This document shows, one piece after another, positions 1-9,281 of a stretch of 64,000 nucleotides of DNA. The notes beneath the pieces were generated by a model that saw only the letters and a program-made list of their open reading frames with translations, did not search any database and was not told the DNA's origin. Position 1 is the first letter of the stretch; every line of letters starts with the position of its first letter. The stretch is from Babylonia areolata. Taxonomy: Eukaryota; Mollusca; Gastropoda; Neogastropoda; Buccinidae. The stretch lies in contig NC_134895.1 of NCBI RefSeq assembly GCF_041734735.1, positions 8,280,233 to 8,344,232 of the forward strand, written 5' to 3'. A program made the translations under genes and the position numbers.

Positions 1-1339
1 TATGCTTTGATTCGCTGATAACAAAATGTATACATCTTTTAACATAGCAATCAATTATTTTAAAAGAGTTTGATTGTAACTGTTCCTGAATTGAGTTTGT
101 TTTATTTTTAGTAGTGACAAGAGATCTTTGCATACATGCCAATTATATCATGTCAGGTGTGACCGATGTTTTGTAGCCTATGGGTTTATCTCTTGACATG
201 ATTATTTTTAGATTTTTTTTCCTTAAGAATTGATGTTAAATTTTATTTTGAGCTTGAAACTCTGTTAGAGGAAAGGGTGCTTTAAACTTGATTGTTGGTA
301 TTCTACACATTTGTATTGTTAGACTGGTAGAGACTGGATCATGTTTTTTGCATGCTATGTCATCTGTTCAATCTGCCTTCACTTCACAATTTGTTATTTT
401 ATTTTTCTAAATTAGTGAAGATTTGAAACTGGTCTGGGCTGAGCTTTGACAAATTTGTCATTTCATATCCCTTTTAATTTCTAAAGGTCAGCATTATGGA
501 GGAATGCTTTTGAGTGTCATGAGAAGAAAAAAATGTTTTCTGATCAATATGAAAAAATGCTATATGTTTAGTGAGAATGGGTGATCCATTTAATGTTTTT
601 CTCTTCTTCTTTTTTTAATATTTTTGTTAGTTCCTTCACTCTCTATGTTCTGTCTTTTTAGATATCCATTGAAGTAAGAAGGGGAAGAAATGATGATAGA
701 TGTATTAACTCACTTCGTCCCATATCCCAGCAGTGCTTGTGAATCTGGGAATTGAATCGTGATTCATCAAACTGGTTGTTTTACCTTTTGAAGTGGTGAA
801 AACAAATCAGGGAAAGGACATAACTCTTCTTGGCAACTTACTGATGATGAAAGAAGAAGAATTTTTGTTTAATGTCCCGTCACACATATCGGTGATTGAA
901 GACATTTTGTTAAAGTATTTATGAATACATCTGAGTATTATCAGTTAGAAGGGGTGGGAGATGTGGATGAATGGAGGGTTGGGAGAAACTGGGCAAATGA
1001 GGGTAAAAATGTGGGTGAAATTTGGAAGGAAACCCCCCCCCAAAAAAAACAAAAAAACCTCTAAATACAGTTACAGGAAATTACTTAAAGGACTTCGTAA
1101 AAGAGAAGTCGTTAAACTGACAAGCGAAACAACTGATAATCAGTTACTGATGATGAAGTTAAGGTGCAGTTTGAGCAATTTCAAGCACTTTTATGCAGGT
1201 TTTGTTTTTGACTGTAGCAAGAATATCATGTTTCACTTCTTGTCATCGTCGCAGTGCTGAGAAGGTTAATGATATTTCCAGTGTATAAAAAATCCAAAGG
1301 AGAATTTAGGAGATGAAGGTATATTAGTGCACCACCTTC
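1..1339. other. AT-rich intron, nothing recognised
   Basis: Presumably intron of the GPCR gene upstream of TM6. Contains short poly-T and poly-A runs. No exon, repeat array or known element is seen. Confidence 0.6.
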
Positions 1340-1470
1340 CTTTGACATAAGTTCTACAGAAGTCAGATAGACCCGAGGAAAGTGGTAGAACTCATCCAGC
1401 AGTATCTTCAGCCTGTAGTGAGTAAAGCTTCACTTTTCTTTCTGCAGCATGAAGATTTCCACCACATGAA
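1340..1470 (+). other. Protein-like segment with a second copy near 3965-4060
   Basis: Contains ELIQQYLQPVVSKASLFFLQ in one frame. A diverged copy near 3985-4060 gives RFIQHYLQPVANHASCFFLQ in its own frame. Protein-level similarity between two copies suggests an old coding origin, either an exon fossil or part of a mobile element. I do not recognise the protein, and neither copy has a convincing exon structure. Confidence 0.4.
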
Positions 1471-1529
1471 AAAGAAGAGTCAATCGGTTGACTGTGTGTC
1501 CCACCCATATTGATGATACAGGACGACGG

Positions 1530-1882
1530 GCGCCATAGCCGAATGGTTAAAGCGTTGGACTTTCGATCTGAGGGTCCCGGGTTCAAATCACGGTGACGGC
1601 GCCTGGTGGGTAAAGGGTGGAGATTTTTACGATCTCCCAGGTCAACATATGTGCAGACCTGCTAGTGCCTGAACCCCCTTCGTGTGTATATGCAAGCAGA
1701 AGATCAAATACGCACGTTAAAGATCCTGTAATCCATGTCAGTGTTCAGTGGGTTATGGAAACAAGAACATACCCAGCATGCACACCCCCAAAAATGGCTG
1801 CCTACATGGCGGGGTAAAAACGGTCATACACGTAAAAGCCCACTCGTGTGCATGCGAGTGAACGCAGAAGAAGAAGATGATA
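1530..1882 (+). mobile_element. SINE family A, tRNA-derived, full copy
   Basis: A tRNA-like head with an A box (TAGCCGAATGG) and B box (GGGTTCAAATCA), then a body with GGCGCCTGGTGGGTAAAGG, AAGATCCTGTAATCC, GGTTATGGAAACAAGAACAT and CACACCCCCAAAAATGG, and a GAA-repeat end. The family is common in snail genomes. It lies in the GPCR intron. Confidence 0.85.
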
Positions 1883-1985
1883 CAGGACAGTAAATAAAAG
1901 AGAAGTGTCATATCAGAACCTCATTCATTTTCTGTGAAGTGTTATGACTGACCAAGACTGAATCAGAATGACTTGAGCAATGCAG

Positions 1986-2670
1986 CGTAACTGACCCACT
2001 CGGGGCAACAAGTTTTCTCCCTTGCTTTTCCCCCACAGACGGCCCCATTTGTAAGGGTTTGGAAAAAAATTACAAAAAATACAAAATACTGTGTAAGAAA
2101 ATGAAACTTTCAGAACTGGTTTATTACATGTTGAGCTATTACATATATATATATATAAAAAAAAATCAAATTTCTCATCTTATTTTTATAGTTTTGCCAA
2201 ATGTAGAAAATACTGCCTATTTTTCTCCCCGAATCACCATACCCTTGCTCGCTTTCAGCATTAAATTCGCTTTCTTCTTCGTCATCATCCACCTCTTCAA
2301 TGTCCAACCCTTCAGTTTGTAGCATTTCAAGTACTTCAGCAACCCTAAAACGTTGCCGTCACTGCCTTGTTCGCTTCACAACATTCTGAGAAGAGCCCAC
2401 TTTGCTAACAGGCTGGCACGTGAGCAGACGACCGGTCAGTGACTTTGTCAGCGTGTGTGCGAGACAGGCCACACATTGCAGGCTGACCAATCATACTGTT
2501 CGATTGTGGAGTGACCCAGAATAGCGCACTCTGCTTGGCTAATCACAAAATCACGTGTACAGCGCATGATGGAATTTTACTTTCGGAGAATGCTATTCCA
2601 TTCCTTCGTCCGAATCCGAATACGTTTTGTGTAGGAATGCGTGAGCATTCCTTCATCCGGAAAGAGTTAA
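1986..2670. mobile_element. TTAA-flanked, piggyBac-like non-autonomous DNA transposon, copy 1
   Basis: One of three about 655-685 bp copies. The right end is CCGGAAAGAGTTAA; the left end is degraded (GTAACTGACCCACTCGG). On the minus strand it retains a short acidic [23 protein letters not shown], of the type found at the N-terminus of piggyBac transposases. The catalytic domain is absent. Confidence 0.7.
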
Positions 2671-2954
2671 CAGCAACAACAACAACAATCTGGTTTTTAA
2701 AAAAAGTTAATGTGAATAACATCAGTTTCCTTAATCACTGATCAGCTTCTGTTTGCTCTATGAAAGATATACAATTTTTCTTTTTTTAAATATATATAAG
2801 ATAAATGAAGTGTTCACAACAGTTCTGTTCAAACATAGCTTATATTTGTACTGTGAACAGTGCCTTTTGTATGGAACTAGAATTTTCACACTACCTCAGA
2901 TAGTGACCAGCTAAGTTGATGGTGCTAAAGATGTAGGAACTTCACTGATCAATA

Positions 2955-3127
2955 TCAGTATCAGTAGCTCAAGGAGGCGTCACTGCGTTCGGACAAACCC
3001 ATATATGCTACACCACATCTGCCAAGCAGATGCCTGACCAGAGCGTAACCCAATGCGCATAGTCAGGCCTTGAGGAAAAAAATTTTTAAATAAATAAATA
3101 TAATAAAATAATAAAATAAAATTAAAT

Positions 3128-3162
<35 letters not shown>

Positions 3163-3170
3163 ATGAATAA
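2955..3170 (+). mobile_element. SINE family C, full copy with A-rich tail
   Basis: CAGTAGCTCAAGGAGGCGTC, CTACACCACATCTGCC, AGCAGATGCCTGACC and CGCATAGTCAGGCCTTGAGG, followed by a long A-rich tail (3075-3163). A widespread snail repeat that I recognise. The reverse-oriented copy is at 6648. Confidence 0.8.
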
Positions 3171-3539
3171 AATATTCACAACAGACCCATTCAGTTAGTG
3201 ACCAGCTAATGTTCATGCTGTGAAAGATGAACGAACAAACTTTTGTTCATTATTTATTATTTGCTGTGAAAGATGACTGAACTGTCATTTGCTGCCTTAA
3301 GTTTTCCACGACACTTTCTGCTGAAAAATGGAAGTGATGCATGTAATATCCAGCTTCAATATTTAGCACACACATATATACAAACATGCATGCTCAAATA
3401 CATGACACCCACCCCATTTCACACATGCATATCCCTTCATATGACACAAAAACACTGCCGGTGAGAGCTTATACAAAATATTTCACAAATAATAAATGAA
3501 GCAGCAGTAGGCTGAGAGATATAGACTAGTATTACTCTC

Positions 3540-3905
3540 CATCTGTGGTTGCCTTCACCTCTACACTCCATCTCACTCACTACGATCAGCTTCGGATCCA
3601 CTCTATTTACGCATACCCAGATTCAAACTCTCGACTGTTGGCCACTGTTCTTTCTCTGTCTCTGGACCTTGCAATTGGAATGAACTTCCTCTTTCGCTTC
3701 GTCAAGTCTCCACACTCAGCTCTTTCAAGTCTGGCATTAGAACCCACCTCTTCCCAAAGTAGCCTCCCTTGCCTGCCTCTTCTTTGTCTTTAGTTTCTCC
3801 AGTTTTAGAGTTATGCATACGTGTGAATGACTGGTGCAAAAGCGCTTTGCACAAGACTCAGCGCTATATAAATACCATTATTATTATTATTATTATTATT
3901 ATTAT
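3540..3905 (+). mobile_element. 3' end of an L2/CR1-like LINE with (TTA)n tail
   Basis: A frame through 3636-3760 reads [18 protein letters not shown] and LSSFKSGIRTHLFPK, the usual last residues of L2/CR1-type RT ORFs. A short 3' UTR follows, ending GCGCTATATAAATACC and an ATT microsatellite. A second copy is at 61137-61425 on the other strand. Confidence 0.75.
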
Positions 3906-4170
3906 CTTTTTGACAGATAATGGGATGCTTCTCCAGATTTTTTTTTTTCCTTGAACATGCTTTTATTCATAACATTTTATTAAAACAGTGGGAAGGTTCA
4001 TCCAGCATTATCTTCAGCCTGTAGCGAATCACGCATCATGTTTTTTTCTGCAGCAGCACAGGAAGCCTGTGATTTGTAAAGTTTATTTCATGGTCCAGGT
4101 ATACAGAACACGTGGCGGTGTCTGTGTTTTTTGGGTGGGAGAAGGTGGGAGAAGGCAGCAGGGATCTAAG

Positions 4171-4206
4171 ATGGTGTTGCTGGGCCTTACATGGATATTT
4201 GAGTGA
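4171..4206 (+). pseudogene. Diverged partial copy of the GPCR TM6 exon
   Basis: TGGTGTTGCTGGGCCT is shared exactly with the true TM6 exon (4335-4350), and the rest of a 36-bp block matches at most positions. It translates MVLLGLTWIFE then stop, beside the functional VVLLGLTWVFG. It is only about 130 bp upstream of the real exon and lacks a good acceptor. A short decayed exon duplication is the simplest reading. Confidence 0.6.
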
Positions 4207-4307
4207 TATATGTGTGTGGTATATATATGGTGTATATACATAGATATGTCTACATATATATATATATACATACATAGATGTATATGTGGTTGTGATTCCC
4301 CCTCCAG

Positions 4308-4482
4308 GACGTGGGTGAAGGGAGCGGTGGTGTTGGTGGTGTTGCTGGGCCTGACGTGGGTGTTTGGCGTGCTGTACCTGGACAACGTGTACCACACCCT
4401 CATCTTCTCCTACATCTTCACCGTGCTCAACACGCTGCAAGGACTCTTCATCTTCTGCTTCCACTGCCTCCTCAACGATAAG
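4308..4482 (+). CDS. ADGRL: GPCR exon 1 in window: TM6-TM7
   Basis: The acceptor is CTCCAG before 4308 and the donor is AAG|gtgggg at 4483. The first base completes a split codon, followed by 58 codons starting TWVKGAVVLV and ending FHCLLNDK. They contain TM6 (GLTWVFGVLY) and TM7 (IFSYIFTVLNTLQGLFIFCF). A GT-rich microsatellite follows the donor directly, and AT dinucleotide runs precede the acceptor. Confidence 0.9.
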
Positions 4483-7400
4483 GTGGGGGACAGGGGGAGG
4501 AAGTGTGTTTGTGTGTGTGCGTGTGCGTGCGTGTCTGTGTGTATGTCTGTGTAAGTGTATGTATGTGTCTTGTGTGTGTGTGTGTGTGTGTGTGCAGGTG
4601 TGTGTCTATGGTGTGTGTATCGGTGGCACTTCAATCCAAGCATGTAACCTGGGACAAAATATACAAGTGATCACAACGGGTATCCAGGAAGAAGACTATC
4701 TCTCTGTTGTTCTGGAGCTTGTCTAATATCACATATGTGGCAAAATGGTCAGTGAAAGTGCTACTACTACTACTACTGCAACTGTATTGGAGCATGACTT
4801 GTATATTTCTTCTCTTCTCTTTTACTTTTCCCTTAATTCAAATAAGTGTTATTGGGGTCTGCACTGATGAACTGTTCTCCAGATTCCTCTGGGTCTGTGA
4901 GTTGTGTGTCAAAGCTGAGTTCTCTGCGAATGGTTTTCCTGTCCATTCTGCACTGTTGTCAGTCCTTCGTTTATCTGTCGTCCCCTCCATCTCCCTCCCT
5001 CAACAGTTCCTTGGAAGATTGTTTTAGCAAGGCTATCGACTCTTGTTGCTTGGCCATATTTGTATTTGTATTTCTTTTTATCACAGCAGATTTCTGTGTG
5101 TGAAATTCGGGCTGCTCTCCTCAGGGAGAGTGCGTCGCTAGACTACACCGCAACCCATTTTTTTTGTATTTTTTCCTGCGTGTAATTTTATTTGTTTTTC
5201 CTATCAAAGTGGATTTTTCTTCAGAATTTTGCCAGGTACAACCCTTTTGTGGCCGTTGGTTCTTTTACATGCACTAAGTGCATGCTGTGCATGGGACCTC
5301 GGTTTATCGTCTCATCTAAATGACTAGCACCCAGACCACCACTCAAGGTCTAGTGGAGGGGAAGAAAATATCGGAGGCTGAGCTGTGATTTGAACCAGCG
5401 CGCTCAGATTCTCTCGCTTCCTAGGCGAACGCGTTACCTCTAGGCCGTCACTCCACATAATGAGCGTAGTTTCCTTTTCTTAACTGACATCAGCAGATCT
5501 TTACGTGGTCCAACGCTGCATGATAGTTTGGTGCACCGCACGTGATCATTGGTGACGTGATCAGTGTGCCTAATGTTTTGTATCATGCAATAACATTTCA
5601 TTTCCATGGACTGGATTCTTCTTTCCAAGTCCGCATTGAGTGTCCAATCCACTCACACTTACGTCTGGAGGATCTGGGTGTTCCTAAAGAATTCAAAATG
5701 TTCCTGCCAAAAGTTAAGAATTGTTGCGATAATGGTTGAGAGGTGTTGACATTTCTGTACAGCGTGTGGGTGTGGTGGTGTGCAGGTGCAGAAGGAGTAC
5801 CGTCGACTGGTCAGACACAGTCACTGGCTCCCTGACTGTGTGCGTGTGCGCTATGGCGGAGCGTCCTCGTCAGGTTCCAGGGAGCCTTCCTCATCAGGAA
5901 ACGTCAGTCTCTATCTTGATGCTTGATCAGTGCACGAAACACAAACGTGCATACGTTCTTTAATACATGTGAACACACGCAAGCATGCTTGGTACACACA
6001 GACATGCACACATAGACACACACAAACACACACACAGACACTCACACCCACACGCACATGCACACACACACGCACACACACACATACACACACAGATACA
6101 CACACTGGCCAACACAAACACATACACAAGTACATATGCATCCACAGATAAACTCAAACACTGTGCACCATCGATACATGTGCACGCAGAGTCTACATAC
6201 TTACACGTGTAAGTACATAGCTTTTCATGTATTTTATCTCATAATAACCACATGTAGATGTATGTTTTTTTGTATGTAGACACTGTTTTGATATATATTG
6301 CTAGTATTTCTGTGATATTGTATAATTACTTCACTCTGAAACCATAATTACAGTGAAAGTTTAACTGTGTTCAGCATCAGCATACATGCATGTGGATTTG
6401 TGTACCTATCAGAGTGGATTTCTTCTACAGAATTTTCACCAGAGGATAACACCTACGTTGCCATGGGTTCTTTTTCAGTGCGCCAAGTGCGTGCTGCACA
6501 CGGGACCTTGGTTTATTGTGTCTTCCAAATGACTAGATGCTCAGATTGATTTTCAAACTTGGGAGAAAGGGTGAGGCTGGGAATGGAACCCAGACCCTCG
6601 TGCACTCTGTATTGGCCGTGTGTTTACTGCTCAGTGTCATCTTCCACTCTGGGCCTAAGTGCGTTGGGTTATGCTGCTGGTCAGGCATATGACTAGAAGA
6701 TGTGGTGTAGCATATATGGATTTAACAGAACATAGTGATGCCTCATTGAAAAACTTAAACTGAAACAACATATGTGTGTTATATCAGGTGATGTCACACA
6801 TGTGTTATATCAGGTGATGTCACACATGTGTTATATCAGATGATGTTACACGTGTTATACCAGGTGATGTCACACATGTGTTATATCAGGTGATGATGTC
6901 ACACATATTATATCAGATGATGTTACACGTGTTATACCAGGTGATGTCACACATGTGTTATATCAGGTGATGTCACACATGTGTTATATCAGGTGATGTC
7001 ACACATGTGTTAAATCAGGTGATGTCACATGTTTTATACCAGGTGATGTCACACATGTGTTATATCAGGTGATGTCACACGTGTGTTATACCAGGTGATG
7101 TCACGTTTTCTGCATGGCAAGAAACGACACAGTGCTGGTGGAGAGTCCTCCAGTAACTCCACCAAACCTTTCCTCAACAAAGGTAATGTTTCTTTATTCT
7201 ATTCTATTCTCCTGAATTATTGAACAGAAGGTAAAGGAAAACCCCTCCCACACTTGTAAACTGCTAAACATTTCCTGACCAAGGACAAAGAATATTGCAA
7301 CTGATGCTGCTGTTATTGTAACAATTACTGTTACTAATTTTATTACTAGTGCAGCAACAGTGATTGCTCTTCTGTTGACAGTAATTTTACTTATGATGAT

Positions 7401-9281
7401 GGCGTGTGAACATCAGCGGCAGAGACGATGTCAGAAAATTGAGAAGTCACAAATTGCACAGAACATCGTTTGTTGTACAGAAGAAGTAGGTTTGCTGTGT
7501 TTTTTGTTTGTTTGTGGTTTTTTTTTTTACAAGATCATCTTGATAGAGTATTTCTTTAAACATGGAATTTAAAATTCTGTTGATTTGATGATTCTGCCAC
7601 ACTGTGCAAGGATAAGGAGATCAAGCATTGCAGAAACCAGTATTGGCCATCATCTGATGTCAGACACTTTTACCAGCAGATATTAGTGCTTGTGTTCTTA
7701 TTGTCCATCAAAGTGTCAGGATTCTTTGGCCGACAGTATTAACACTTTACATCCTGATTGTCTGTCAGTATGATGGGACACTTGCTCAAACATGTTAACA
7801 CTTTACATCCTGATTGTCTGTCAGTATGATGGGACACTTGCTCAAACATGTTAACACTTTACATCCTGATTGTCTGTCAGTATGATGGGACACTTGCTCA
7901 AACATGTTAACACTTTTCATTCTGATTGTCTGTCAGTATGATGGGACACTTGCTCAAACATGTTAACACTTTTCATTCTGATTGTCTGTCAGTATGATGG
8001 GACACTTGCTCAAACATGTTAACACTTTACATCCTGATTGTCTGTCAGTATGATGGGACACTTGCTCAAACATGTTAACACTTTACATCCTGATTGTCTG
8101 TCAGTATGATGGGACACTTGCTCAAACATGTTAACACTTTACATCCTGATTGTCTGTCAGTATGATGGGACACTTGCTCAAACATGTTAACACTTTTCAT
8201 TCTGATTGTTTGTCAACATGTTGGGACACTTTTACTCAAAGATAGCACTGACATTCTGATTGTCTGTCTAGATCCACGCCATTTTAGCAGTTCCATGCCA
8301 AGCTCATCAGACGGCGCCACGTCCAGTCGACTGTCCACAGAAATTTCCCAGAACAACAATCGCAAGTCTTCAAGGTCATCCACCTTCCGCTCCAACGGCA
8401 CTGACTCACGATCCCTCAGACATTCAGAAGTCAACGGCATCATTGGAGACTTGTCCGAAGTCCCAGACTGTTCGGTTGTTGACAGTGAGTTTGTGTCGGA
8501 ATACTGCCAGCAGAACCTTAGAGTCAGCACAGAGGTGAAACGGTACTCCTCTGCGTCCGAGGACTCTGGGCGTGGGGACGGGATAGACGATGAAGGGGAG
8601 GAGGGGAACTTGGATCACCTGGCTGCTTTGTCCGTGGAGTCTTTGTCGAACCATCCGTCATACATTGTGTCCAGTTCAGACTATGGGGACGGGGACAAGA
8701 GTGACGGCTGGGCAGACAGTGACAATGTGGACGGGGAAGACATGGATGAACCAGTTCGCTACATCAACCTGTACGCCGGACAGGGACAGAGCCAGACGGA
8801 CATGGGTGAGGAGGAGGAAGAGGAGGAGGAGGATGGTTTGGTGGATGGGCGAGAGGTGCGGGCAGTGGCGAGGCGGCTCCCAGAGACCCTGCCCCTGGTG
8901 CTGAAGCAGACCGACTCAGAGACGGTGCTGATCAACAACGCGGTCAACAAGCCGCGGGAGATGGCGGGGCCTCTGGCCAGGGCCTCCCGACAGTCCCCCT
9001 CCCTGACCGACATCAGCGTGGGGGGGGACCTGGGCAGGGGGGAGGAGGAGGAGGGGCCCCACGCCCACACCAGCGTCCCCTGCCTCCAGTCCAAAGCCAG
9101 GGCCCCACCCCTGGCCTCCTACCTGCACGACAGAGACGCGGTCAACAACAGCCTGCCCAACCTGTCCCAGCCACACACCTCCACAGGGCCGCAGGGTCTG
9201 CACAACCCCTCAGTGACAGGACAGCCCTCAGAGGGGCCGGTCTACTTCAGTCCTTTCAGGTTCCCTGGCAGTGACTGTTGA
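4308..9281 (+). CDS. ADGRL: Latrophilin/Cirl-like adhesion GPCR, C-terminal part (4 exons)
   Basis: This is the 3' end of a seven-transmembrane adhesion-family receptor, joined from exons 4308-4482, 5786-5902, 7095-7182 and 8272-9281; the N-terminal and TM1-TM5 exons lie before the window. Seen: TM6 with the family signature GLTWVFG, TM7 with YIFTVLNTLQGLFIF, then FHCLLNDK and a tail VQKEYRRLVRHSHWLPDC. This closely recalls Drosophila Cirl and vertebrate latrophilins, which have an FHC..KV.KEY..RHS arrangement. The last exon gives a 335-residue cytoplasmic tail that is Ser-rich, then acidic, then Pro-rich. Family knowledge: latrophilins are neuronal adhesion and mechanosensory receptors at the plasma membrane. 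The final residues (FPGSDC) do not look like the PDZ-binding end of vertebrate latrophilins. Another adhesion-GPCR subfamily is possible but less likely. Confidence 0.85.
4484..4605 (+). repeat. GT-rich microsatellite just after the GPCR exon 1 donor
   Basis: An interrupted then pure TG run (4570-4600) starts within about 20 bp of the donor at 4483. Confidence 0.9.
5053..5457 (-). mobile_element. SINE family B, full copy
   Basis: Reverse complement of the 15485 element over its whole length, ending at CCGTCACTCCAC. It lies in the GPCR intron between exons 1 and 2. Confidence 0.85.
5786..5902 (+). CDS. ADGRL: GPCR exon 2 in window: juxtamembrane tail
   Basis: The acceptor is TGCAG before 5786 and the donor is GGAAAC|gtcagt at 5903. 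The exon has 39 codons in phase 0: VQKEYRRLVRHSHWLPDCVR followed by a Gly/Ser-rich stretch ending SSSGN. The KEYRR...RHS motif is what follows TM7 in latrophilins, which supports the subfamily call. Confidence 0.85.
5989..6130. repeat. CA-rich microsatellite
   Basis: A compound CA array with CACACG and CACAGA interruptions in the GPCR intron after exon 2. Confidence 0.9.
6405..6632 (-). mobile_element. SINE family B, partial and diverged
   Basis: CAGAGTGGATTTCTTCTACA, GGGTTCTTTTTCAGTGCGCC and CACGGGACCTTGGTTTATTG match the family B body in reverse. The tRNA-like end is strongly diverged. Confidence 0.7.
6648..6764 (-). mobile_element. SINE family C, diverged copy
   Basis: GGGCCTAAGTGCGTTGGG, TGCTGCTGGTCAGGCAT, GATGTGGTGTAGCATATATG and GTGATGCCTCATTG are the reverse complement of the 2955 copy. 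It is directly next to a family B fragment. Confidence 0.75.
6775..7094 (+). repeat. Minisatellite, 26-bp unit, about 12 copies, carrying the GPCR exon 3 acceptor
   Basis: Units read TATATCAG|GTGATGTCAC followed by ACATGTGT, with a few 23-27 bp variants. The part after the bar equals the first ten bases of GPCR exon 3, so the array is a ladder of acceptor copies whose last rung is the real exon start at 7095. Confidence 0.9.
7095..7182 (+). CDS. ADGRL: GPCR exon 3 in window: cytoplasmic tail, starts at the end of a minisatellite
   Basis: The donor is AAAG|gtaatg at 7183. The exon reads VMSRFLHGKKRHSAGGESSS then NSTKPFLNK plus one base, which joins in phase to exon 4 as an Asp codon. The chosen acceptor, ATACCAG|GTGATG, is the last member of a tandem array of identical-looking acceptors (6775-7094). 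A second in-frame AG at 7120-7121 would start the exon nine codons later. Which is used cannot be decided from sequence alone. Confidence 0.7.
7735..8215 (+). repeat. Minisatellite, 56-bp unit, 8-9 copies, carrying the GPCR exon 4 acceptor region
   Basis: Copies are spaced exactly 56 bp (CAGTATGATGGG at 7766, 7822, 7878 and on to 8158), with a degenerate ninth copy. Each contains TCCTGATTGTCTGTCAG, the near twin of TTCTGATTGTCTGTCTAG at the true exon acceptor ending 8271. Unlike the other arrays, the exon sequence itself is not included. Confidence 0.9.
8272..9281 (+). CDS. ADGRL: GPCR terminal coding exon: long cytoplasmic tail and stop
   Basis: The acceptor is CTGTCTAG before 8272. Two bases complete an Asp codon, then 335 residues run to TGA at 9279-9281. 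The tail starts PRHFSSSMPSSSDGATSSRL and has Ser/Thr-rich and phosphosite-like stretches. A run of eight Glu (about 8805-8837) and a Pro-rich end follow. GC content is far above the flanks, as expected of coding DNA. No transmembrane segment is seen. The exon is preceded by a 56-bp minisatellite that copies its acceptor region. Confidence 0.85.

Noticed and set aside
1530-1605. Possible tRNA gene with A and B boxes
   Set aside because: Followed by the conserved SINE body; the same structure recurs at 32378 and 47998.
2110-2325. Acidic minus-strand ORF as a host gene
   Set aside because: It recurs in three transposon copies and is best explained as a transposase remnant.
4036-4464. 142-codon minus-strand open frame opposite the TM6-TM7 exon
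   Set aside because: No domain; runs through AT repeats and the antisense of a convincing GPCR exon.
5985-6157. His/Thr- or Cys/Val-rich open frames
   Set aside because: Translations of CA/GT microsatellites.
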